Shown here: one piece after another, positions 6,211 to 11,762 of the stretch
Numbering within the stretch: the stretch's first letter is position 1
How the letters are laid out: each line of letters starts with the position of its first letter
Source: a virus
Length of the DNA stretch: 20,102 nt
IMG/VR virus record: IMGVR_UViG_3300000116_000231
Coordinates: 3,616 to 23,717 of that record
Direction: 5' to 3' (one strand)
Notes under the pieces: generated by a model
Databases searched by the model: none
Told to the model about the DNA's origin: nothing
What the model saw: only the letters and a program-made list of their open reading frames with translations
Made by a program: the position numbers and the translations under genes

Positions 6211-8102
6211 ACAATATGCTCCCCACCCCATATCAAAACTTTATTGCACTTTCACGTTATGCACGTTGGAAGGGTGATGCAAGAGAAACATGGTCAGAAA
6301 CCGTAAGCCGTTACATAGACAGTGTGGTTAAGCCGAAGGCTGGTGATGACACATACACCAAGAACATAGAACAGGCTATCTTAAACTTAGAGGTAATGCC
6401 TTCTATGAGAGCTATGATGACTGCTGGCAAGGCTTTAGAGCGTGACAATACAGCAGGGTATAACTGTTCTTACCTGCCTGTAGATGACCCTAAGAGCTTC
6501 GACGAAGCTATGTTCATCCTCTTGTGTGGTACAGGGGTGGGGTTCAGTGTTGAACGTCAGTTCATTTCTAAACTCCCAGAGGTTCCTGAGTTGTTTGTTA
6601 GCGACACAATCATTCACGTTAAGGACAGTAAAGAGGGCTGGGCCAAAGGCTTCCGTCAACTACTAGCCTTGTTATGGGCAGGGGAAATCCCTAAGTGGGA
6701 TGTCTCTAAGATCCGACCTGCTGGTGCAAGGCTGAAAACATTTGGTGGTAGAGCTAGTGGTCCAGCACCTCTGGTTGAGCTATTCAACTTCGCTGTACAG
6801 ACATTTAAAGCTGCACAAGGACGTAAATTATCTAGCATTGAGTGCCACGATCTTATGTGCTTTATTGGTCAGATTGTTGTTGTAGGTGGTGTTCGTCGTA
6901 GTGCTATGATTAGTTTGTCTAACCTATCTGATGACCGTATGCGTCATGCTAAGTCTGGTAACTGGTGGGAAACTGCTGGTCATCGTGCCTTAGCTAACAA
7001 CAGCGTCAGCTACACAGAGAAGCCTGACATGGAGACATTCATGCGTGAGTGGACTGCCCTTGTGGAATCTAAGTCTGGTGAACGTGGTGTGTTTAATCGA
7101 CAAGCAAGTAAGATACAAGCAGCTAAGAATGGACGAAGAGATGCAAATTATGAGTTCGGAACTAACCCGTGCAGCGAAATTATTTTGCGCCCAAATCAGT
7201 TCTGCAACCTTACAGAAGTTGTTGTACGTGCTACGGATACCATTGAAGATTTGGAACGCAAAGTCCGTATGGCAACTATTCTGGGAACTATCCAATCAAC
7301 CTTCACCAAGTTTCCGTATTTGCGAAAGGTGTGGACTACCAACACAGAAGAAGAGCGGCTGCTCGGTGTGTCACTCACAGGGATAATGGACAATGTTCTT
7401 ATGACAAGTAAGAATGCTGGTCTGGATAAAACCTTAGAGCATCTAAAGGCTGTTGCAGTTAAGACAAATAAGGAATGGGCAGAACGCCTTGATATTCCTG
7501 TAGCGGCTGCTATTACGTGCGTGAAACCATCGGGTACAGTTTCTCAGTTGGTAGATAGTGCTAGTGGTATTCATGCCCGTCACAGCCCATATTACGTCCG
7601 TACAGTACGTGGTGACAACAAAGACCCACTTACTAACTTCCTAAAGGATCAGGGAGTGCCTAGTGAGCCTTGTGCAATGAAGCCTGACACGACTACTGTG
7701 TTTAGCTTCCCTGTGCAGTCACCTTCTGGGTCTATTACACGTAATGACATGACAGCTATTGAACAGCTAGAAATGTGGCTTATGTACCAAAGACATTGGT
7801 GTGAGCATAAACCAAGCGTGACTATCTCAGTACGGGATAGTGAATGGATGGAAGTAGGTGCATTTGTGCATAAGTACTTTGATGAGATGAGTGGTGTATC
7901 TTTCTTGCCACACTCAGATCACACTTACCAGCAAGCACCTTACCAAGACTGCTCTAAGGAAGAGTATCAAGATTTGCTTAGTATAATGCCGACAGACATT
8001 GACTGGACAAAGTTGTCAGACTACGAAAAAGAAGACAACACTTCTGGTATGCAGACTATGGCATGTACTGGTGACGTTTGTGAGATGGTGGACATCACAT
8101 GA
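6207..8102 (+). CDS. nrdJ: Class II (adenosylcobalamin-dependent) ribonucleotide reductase
   Basis: 631-residue single-chain reductase that turns ribonucleotides into deoxyribonucleotides for phage DNA synthesis. The cysteine set of the Lactobacillus leichmannii class II enzyme is present: C87 in NCSYLP (partner cysteine), the thiyl C322 in NPCSE with E324, C333 in FCNLTE (11 residues on, as for C408/C419), and a C-terminal redox pair C620/C625 in MACTGDVCE (spacing of 5, as for C731/C736). Other family blocks are GTGVGFSVER (108-117) and KPSGTVSQL (440-448). It is shorter than the roughly 740-residue L. leichmannii protein. There is no separate radical-generating subunit gene nearby, as expected for class II. 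Host-made or imported B12 and a host thioredoxin would be needed. ATG 6207 follows GAGAGGAA. Confidence 0.95.
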   Translation: MNNMLPTPYQNFIALSRYARWKGDARETWSETVSRYIDSVVKPKAGDDTYTKNIEQAILNLEVMPSMRAMMTAGKALERDNTAGYNCSYLPVDDPKSFDEAMFILLCGTGVGFSVERQFISKLPEVPELFVSDTIIHVKDSKEGWAKGFRQLLALLWAGEIPKWDVSKIRPAGARLKTFGGRASGPAPLVELFNFAVQTFKAAQGRKLSSIECHDLMCFIGQIVVVGGVRRSAMISLSNLSDDRMRHAKSGNWWETAGHRALANNSVSYTEKPDMETFMREWTALVESKSGERGVFNRQASKIQAAKNGRRDANYEFGTNPCSEIILRPNQFCNLTEVVVRATDTIEDLERKVRMATILGTIQSTFTKFPYLRKVWTTNTEEERLLGVSLTGIMDNVLMTSKNAGLDKTLEHLKAVAVKTNKEWAERLDIPVAAAITCVKPSGTVSQLVDSASGIHARHSPYYVRTVRGDNKDPLTNFLKDQGVPSEPCAMKPDTTTVFSFPVQSPSGSITRNDMTAIEQLEMWLMYQRHWCEHKPSVTISVRDSEWMEVGAFVHKYFDEMSGVSFLPHSDHTYQQAPYQDCSKEEYQDLLSIMPTDIDWTKLSDYEKEDNTSGMQTMACTGDVCEMVDIT

Positions 8103-8545
8103 CAGTAAGAAAGAAGTTTAGCAGGGCTTTGTACGAAGCCTATGATGGCCCTGCAAAAGAAGCACTAGTGTCCCTGCTGGAAAGCAGGGGCCACACTATA
8201 GTAAATACAGAAGAGAACTACTACGTTGATGTCGTGTCTCAAAAGGGTGGCTACACCTATTTTAATGAGGCAGAGGTTAAGGTAGCTTGGGATGGGGACT
8301 GGCCTGTTACTTGGAAGGATATACGCATTCCTGAGAGGAAACAGAGGCTGTTAGACAAGCATGGGTCTGAGAACGGTGTACTAAACTTCTACGTCTTCCG
8401 TAAAGACATGAAGCAAGCATGGCGTATCAAGGACACACTGCTTACCAAGGAAAGTTTAGGTGGAGCTAAGGGAAGATACATACGGAAGAATGAGTTATTT
8501 TTTCATATACCATACACATCAGCGGAGCTAGTAAAGACCGACTGA
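8099..8545 (+). CDS. Unknown protein, possible PD-(D/E)XK nuclease fold
   Basis: 148 residues, overlapping the reductase stop by four bases (ATGA). I do not recognise a named family. The sequence layout resembles a minimal PD-(D/E)XK domain: a helix (AKEALVSLLESRG, 19-31), a strand ending in an acidic residue (YYVDVV, D44), a strand with ExK (EAEVKVAW, E59 and K61), a basic helix (RIPERKQRLLDKHG) and a strand (VLNFYVFRK). The Asp and Glu-x-Lys spacing is compatible with this fold. If real, it could be a recombination or host-DNA nuclease or an anti-host factor. If not, it is simply an uncharacterised phage protein carried with nrdJ. Confidence 0.75.
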   Translation: MTVRKKFSRALYEAYDGPAKEALVSLLESRGHTIVNTEENYYVDVVSQKGGYTYFNEAEVKVAWDGDWPVTWKDIRIPERKQRLLDKHGSENGVLNFYVFRKDMKQAWRIKDTLLTKESLGGAKGRYIRKNELFFHIPYTSAELVKTD

Positions 8546-8563
8546 CAAAAACAGGAGAAACCT

Positions 8564-8752
8564 ATGTGGGTTCTAGTAGTAATTCTAATGCACGAAGGGA
8601 ATATCAGGGTAAATTCTTTTAATGGAGTATTTATGGAGAGGGCATCTTGTGTCCAACTTGGTAATAGAATGGAAAAAGAATTGATGAAAACTAGGCCCAC
8701 ACCCGAATCTGTTGCAAAAAGCTATTGCTTTCAGATTCCAGAGAGAGTATAA
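8564..8752 (+). CDS. Small protein with hydrophobic N-terminus, unknown function
   Basis: 62 residues with a strong ribosome binding site (AGGAGA) just upstream of ATG 8564. The first ten residues are hydrophobic (MWVLVVILM), then a short polar domain containing one Cys-x5-Arg stretch (SCVQLGNRMEKEL) and a C-terminal segment PTPESVAKSYCFQIPERV. The hydrophobic start is too short for a confident signal peptide or transmembrane helix and may be a beta strand. Small proteins of this shape are frequent in phage accessory regions; no function can be given. The stop codon is inside the -10 box of the predicted promoter for the next gene. Confidence 0.7.
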   Translation: MWVLVVILMHEGNIRVNSFNGVFMERASCVQLGNRMEKELMKTRPTPESVAKSYCFQIPERV

Positions 8753-8753
8753 T
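8725..8753 (+). promoter_or_regulatory. Sigma70-like promoter upstream of the DUF3310 gene
   Basis: TTGCTT (8725-8730) and a perfect TATAAT (8748-8753) are separated by 17 bases. Transcription would begin near 8760, leaving a short leader with GAAAGGAG before ATG 8777. The -10 box overlaps the stop codon of the preceding gene. The perfect -10 and ideal spacing make this the best promoter candidate in the window; the -35 matches only 3 of 6 positions. Confidence 0.5.
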
Positions 8754-8776
8754 ACGGTTTATGAAAGGAGAGCTAT

Positions 8777-9040
8777 ATGGCTAAGTGGGATTTAAACAAA
8801 CTAAATCAGGTAGGGCATGACCCTGTTGAGAAGCCTGTACACTACAACCAAGCAGGTATAGAGTGTATTGACGCTATAGAGGCTATGACAGAAAATATGT
8901 CAGGCAGCATAGCACCACACGCAGCTAATGTGTTGAAATACATGTGGCGTTGTGAGTACAAGAACGGACTAGAGGATATCGACAAAGCAATATGGTATCT
9001 CAACAGACTGCGTAAGCGGTGGACTGAGGTGCATAAATGA
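8777..9040 (+). CDS. DUF3310 protein (T7 gp1.7-related domain)
   Basis: 87 residues. The DUF3310 pattern is visible: a PVHYNQAGIECIDAIEAM block (20-37), then NVLKYMWRCEYKNGLEDIDKAIWYLNRLR (51-79, conserved core YMWR...KNG.EDI.KA.WYL). The family includes the C-terminal part of T7 gp1.7, reported as a nucleotide kinase, although the short stand-alone versions in many phages are uncharacterised. A nucleotide-related role fits the neighbouring MazG and reductase genes. ATG 8777 follows GAAAGGAG. The stop overlaps the oxygenase start (ATGA). Confidence 0.88.
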   Translation: MAKWDLNKLNQVGHDPVEKPVHYNQAGIECIDAIEAMTENMSGSIAPHAANVLKYMWRCEYKNGLEDIDKAIWYLNRLRKRWTEVHK

Positions 9041-9540
9041 TTGTATTTGACAACCTACTGTCTGACTCACAATTTGATGACTTTAATAAAACCTTTGCCC
9101 CTATAAGTACGGGGCATTGGATAGGCGCAAATGACGAACCTACTGACAAGATGGCTGCTTATGGTAAATTGTTATGGAAACACTACATAGCTGCTAATCC
9201 TGTACCTAACTTAATGGGGTATGAATACTGGACTAACACTCTGTCTAATACTGTACCCTTAGATTGGCACTACGATAAAGATGAAACCCTGTGGGAAAAC
9301 ACAGGTGAAATCAGTAGGCCACTATTCGGTGCAGTCTTGTACGGAGAGGGTGAAGTGTATGGGGGATACCTAGAAATTAAGCAGCATGATGGGGAGATAG
9401 AAAGAATACAGTACAAACCAAACAGAGCTATCTTCTTTGATGCAGGTAACTTAGAACACAGAGTAAGCCCTGTCAACAATGGGTCAAGAAGAACACTTGC
9501 ATGTAATATATGGGATAAGGAACTAACCACTTGGAAATAA
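9037..9540 (+). CDS. 2-oxoglutarate/Fe(II)-dependent oxygenase
   Basis: 167-residue double-stranded beta-helix oxygenase. The Fe(II) triad is H78-x-D80 in DWHYDKDE and H141 in EHRVSP. R151 or R152, in GSRRTLACNIW ten to eleven residues after the distal histidine, is the expected 2-oxoglutarate-binding arginine. A G-rich strand (GGYLEIKQHDG) and FDAGNLEHRV are typical of the prolyl-4-hydroxylase-like group found in many marine phages. The substrate is unknown: protein side chain, nucleic acid base or small molecule are all possible. No base-modification pathway genes lie nearby. It begins four bases inside the DUF3310 stop and ends overlapping the small membrane gene. Confidence 0.87.
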   Translation: MIVFDNLLSDSQFDDFNKTFAPISTGHWIGANDEPTDKMAAYGKLLWKHYIAANPVPNLMGYEYWTNTLSNTVPLDWHYDKDETLWENTGEISRPLFGAVLYGEGEVYGGYLEIKQHDGEIERIQYKPNRAIFFDAGNLEHRVSPVNNGSRRTLACNIWDKELTTWK

Positions 9541-9704
9541 CACTATTTGAAGCTATCATAGTTGTAAACCTAGTTATATCAGCAGGGTTGGCATACAAGT
9601 TCGGACAGATCAAGGGAGAGATAGATACCCTATACGAAGGTCTGGCTATGGTTATGACACACCTTGAACTAACACCGCCAGATGTTACGCCACCAGAAGA
9701 ATAA
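9531..9704 (+). CDS. Small membrane protein, TTG start, unknown function
   Basis: 57 residues read from TTG 9531, inside the last codons of the oxygenase gene, to TAA 9702-9704. AAGGA at about 9517-9521 gives a suitable ribosome binding site. Residues 5-22 form a hydrophobic helix (LFEAIIVVNLVISAGLAY), followed by an amphipathic segment (KFGQIKGEIDTLYEGLAMVM) and a proline-rich acidic tail (TPPDVTPPEE). The stretch would otherwise be an unexplained 160-base gap before the terminator. The topology suggests a single-pass inner-membrane protein with a cytoplasmic coiled coil. Because it relies on a TTG start, its existence is likely but not certain. Confidence 0.65.
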   Translation: MEITLFEAIIVVNLVISAGLAYKFGQIKGEIDTLYEGLAMVMTHLELTPPDVTPPEE

Positions 9705-9745
9705 AAAAAGCCCCCCTAGGAATTAACCTAGGGGGGTTCTTTAGT
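9703..9745. terminator. Bidirectional rho-independent terminator
   Basis: A perfect 10-bp stem (9711-9720 with 9727-9736, six G-C pairs at the base) closes a six-base loop AATTAA. An A-run (9703-9709) precedes it and TTCTTTAGTTTT follows, so U-rich tails occur on both strands. It sits exactly between the rightward genes ending at 9704 and the leftward genes ending at 9769, and should stop both convergent transcripts. Confidence 0.92.
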
Positions 9746-9768
9746 TTTATAAGGTAGTCTTTTTATAT

Positions 9769-10119
9769 TTATTTACCGAAGAATTTAGATACTGATCTGA
9801 TTCCTATGGATGCTGATACGATACCGCCAAGGCTATATTGATACCATGTTGGCATAGTCTCAAGTGCTGCAAAACCAGCCTGTACTATAGCATTACCCCA
9901 ATCTCCACAAAATGCTAGTATCAAAGGGATACTGAAAAGTAGGGTTATCCACTCATCTTTCCATGAGTTTTGTGTAGCTTGTATAGCAGCTAGATCCCAG
10001 TCAATCTCACCTGTAAGCTGTTTCTTCTTAATCTCAGCCTCAGTTAGTTTGATCTGGGTTTTACTGTCAATCACGCTTGTCGCTAAACCAACAACACTAC
10101 CTAAGATTTGACCAATCAT
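9769..10119 (-). CDS. Holin, 3-TM type (GTA holin-like)
   Basis: 116 residues resembling the three-helix holin of gene transfer agents and alphaproteobacterial phages. It opens with a hydrophobic N-terminus (3-17), then a charged helix (DSKTQIKLTEAEIKKK, 18-33) and the conserved WKDEW (53-57). A membrane helix (ITLLFSIPLILAFCGDW) and a last hydrophobic segment (YSLGGIVSASIGIRSV, 95-110) follow. Holins make the inner-membrane lesion that lets endolysin reach peptidoglycan. It is the last gene of the leftward unit and overlaps the preceding small membrane gene by four bases (ATGA). The M15 endolysin four genes upstream completes the lysis pair. Confidence 0.78.
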   Translation of the reverse strand: MIGQILGSVVGLATSVIDSKTQIKLTEAEIKKKQLTGEIDWDLAAIQATQNSWKDEWITLLFSIPLILAFCGDWGNAIVQAGFAALETMPTWYQYSLGGIVSASIGIRSVSKFFGK

Positions 10120-10322
10120 TTCTCATTACCCAACCAAACGGCGAAGGCTCCTGTTAAAGCTCCCGTTACGGTTGCAGTGAGTGCAGTTGCTTGTGATGTC
10201 ATTGCCTCTGGTGGTAGCGACATAAACCATTCAATTACTCTAATATACATACCAGTCATCACTAACATCATTAATCGTGGTAATAGTTTCCACGCCAATA
10301 TGCGTTCCATTGCTACTGTCAT
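10116..10322 (-). CDS. Small two-helix membrane protein, possible second holin or antiholin
   Basis: 68 residues with two predicted membrane helices: roughly 12-34 (LLPRLMMLVMTGMYIRVIEWF) and 45-64 (ALTATVTGALTGAFAVWLG), with a short loop between. Such class II-like topology next to a three-helix holin suggests a second holin, an antiholin or another lysis accessory. I do not recognise the family by sequence. The start lies one base past the upstream stop, and its stop overlaps the holin start. Confidence 0.65.
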   Translation of the reverse strand: MTVAMERILAWKLLPRLMMLVMTGMYIRVIEWFMSLPPEAMTSQATALTATVTGALTGAFAVWLGNEK

Positions 10323-10323
10323 T

Positions 10324-10617
10324 TTATACCTCTACGTCTAGTATTTTGCCTACTTCTATGGGAGCTACAATTCTACCATTCGGGCTGTAAGCCAACTCAG
10401 CCATACTTCTTTGTCTATTTTGCAGTTCTTCTGCCTTCTCTTGCCAGTACTTGTCAAGCCTTATGGTAACTTCACTGCGTGTAGCTGGCTCCACAACCCT
10501 TGGCTTATCAGGCTCAGTCTTAACTGGCGCAGGGGCTGGTGGGGTTATTGTGGTGGCTATAAACTCTGGTATTTGGTACATTTGAAATGGGAAAGTTCCC
10601 TTAGCTTCTAAGCCCAT
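10324..10617 (-). CDS. Proline-rich protein of unknown function in the lysis region
   Basis: 97 residues: a short N-terminal part (FPFQMYQIPEFI), a Pro/Ala/Val linker (TPPAPAPVKTEPDKPRVVEP, 25-44), then a helical segment (RLDKYWQEKAEELQNRQRSM) and a C-terminal part ending GRIVAPIEVGKILDVEV. There is no signal peptide, lipobox or membrane helix. The linker suggests two small domains. It may be a minor virion or lysis accessory protein. The start overlaps the preceding stop as TAATG. Confidence 0.65.
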   Translation of the reverse strand: MGLEAKGTFPFQMYQIPEFIATTITPPAPAPVKTEPDKPRVVEPATRSEVTIRLDKYWQEKAEELQNRQRSMAELAYSPNGRIVAPIEVGKILDVEV

Positions 10618-11060
10618 TATAGCATTCCCTTTGATGACATTATAATAAGTACAGCTATACCAGTTATAATAGACAACACAGTTACTGTACCTCCGATAAC
10701 AACTACCTTCTCTACTATCTCTTGCTTACGAAGTTTAGCAGCAGCTTCTCTCTCTTTACGTTCTCTTCGTGTTCTAGCTCTTATCTCTTGTAGCTCACCC
10801 CAAGCGGAGTAACCTCTGGTGGCTATGACGATAGCTCTCAGTTCTTCCTCTGCATCCTTTGCTTTCTGCAACTGTACAAAAGTCTCCATACTGTTTTCAT
10901 CGTCACCTGAGAATATACTACTCTTCTTTTTGTTGTGGTTATTGCGAAGTTCATCAACCCCATCAAAGAACTCTCCAATCTGCTTAGTGACTGACACAAG
11001 CTCCTTACCTGCACTCACAGCCGTTTTAACAGCCGCCAGAGCAGTAAATGGATCTACCAT
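10617..11060 (-). CDS. Coiled-coil protein with C-terminal membrane helix
   Basis: 147 residues: an N-terminal helical part (ALAAVKTAVSAGKELVSVTKQ), a polar stretch with KKKSS, a long charged coiled coil (RARTRRERKEREAAAKLRKQEI, around 93-114) and one C-terminal membrane helix (KVVVIGGTVTVLSIITGIAVLIIM, 118-141). The topology is that of a tail-anchored membrane protein with most of the chain on the cytoplasmic side. Similar uncharacterised proteins occur near lysis and packaging genes of marine phages. ATG 11060 has AAGGGGG about nine bases upstream on this strand. Function unknown. Confidence 0.72.
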   Translation of the reverse strand: MVDPFTALAAVKTAVSAGKELVSVTKQIGEFFDGVDELRNNHNKKKSSIFSGDDENSMETFVQLQKAKDAEEELRAIVIATRGYSAWGELQEIRARTRRERKEREAAAKLRKQEIVEKVVVIGGTVTVLSIITGIAVLIIMSSKGML

Positions 11061-11084
11061 GCACCCATACCCCCTTAGTGGAAA

Positions 11085-11324
11085 TTAGTCTGTAGCCATC
11101 TTCTCTACGGCTTCTCTGATGGCTTTTATATTTTCATCTATTCGGGCAATAGATATAGCTTGTGATTGACTAGCAGATTCTAGTCTACCGATACGTTGTT
11201 GGGTTTCTATAATCTTTTCTCTGTTACTCTCTATGTCAGACATCATCATAGATACTGTCCACACGATTGCTGCACCTTGTGTGACTAACCCTACCACAAG
11301 GCCAATAGGGAACTTATCAGACAT
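11085..11324 (-). CDS. Membrane-anchored coiled-coil protein, possible i-spanin
   Basis: 79 residues: one N-terminal membrane helix (PIGLVVGLVTQGAAIVWTVSMMM, 6-28) followed by a coiled coil to the C-terminus (DIESNREKIIETQQRIGRLE and onwards). This is the topology of an inner-membrane spanin (Rz-like), and the gene directly follows the endolysin. No partner outer-membrane lipoprotein with a lipobox was found inside or beside it, so the spanin role is only a suggestion. It could also be a small holin-associated or superinfection protein. The start overlaps the endolysin stop (TAATG). Confidence 0.7.
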   Translation of the reverse strand: MSDKFPIGLVVGLVTQGAAIVWTVSMMMSDIESNREKIIETQQRIGRLESASQSQAISIARIDENIKAIREAVEKMATD

Positions 11325-11761
11325 TACGGATCAGGGTATTGGTCAGAGTTAAGTTCAAAGTGCGGTAAGTCATAAAAACTACCATCGTAGGCATTAACTA
11401 AATCCTCTGCACTTCCTTCCCATTCCCGAAGGTCACGCACTCTCCAATTACCGCCCCAACGTAAGGGTATGTCCAAGTCTTTACAAGCTTGTATAACGGC
11501 ATCCCCTACAGGGAAAAAGTCTGGAAACTCCCAAGACACAGGGTACGGAACTAAGTCTATAGCAAAGCCATGAATGTGTCGGGATTTAAGAGTTTTAGAC
11601 TTGCCTTCTTTAACAAGCTCTTTCTGTCTACCAATAGATCTAAGACCTTCAATAATAGTGAAGTCCCTAGTAGAAATAGACAAGGCGTGAGACATAACAT
11701 TTACCATGTCCTGATTTACGCCTGATAGTCTTTGTTTACTTCTTAGTCCAAATTTATACAT
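11324..11761 (-). CDS. M15 family peptidase endolysin (L-alanyl-D-glutamate or D-Ala-D-Ala type)
   Basis: 145 residues from ATG 11761, which stands one base beyond the tail-tip gene stop and has TAGAGGGT just upstream. A longer reading to 11827 would run back into the preceding gene and is unlikely. The zinc site of VanY/endolysin-type M15 peptidases is present: SRHIHGFAID (H62, D69) matches SxHxxGxAxD, and DLPHFEL supplies the general acid position (D131) and third ligand H134. The GLRSIGRQ block (39-46) is the usual arginine-bearing element. It cleaves peptide cross-bridges or stem peptides of peptidoglycan for lysis. There is no signal peptide, so it should depend on the nearby holin. Confidence 0.9.
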   Translation of the reverse strand: MYKFGLRSKQRLSGVNQDMVNVMSHALSISTRDFTIIEGLRSIGRQKELVKEGKSKTLKSRHIHGFAIDLVPYPVSWEFPDFFPVGDAVIQACKDLDIPLRWGGNWRVRDLREWEGSAEDLVNAYDGSFYDLPHFELNSDQYPDP

Positions 11762-11762
11762 A

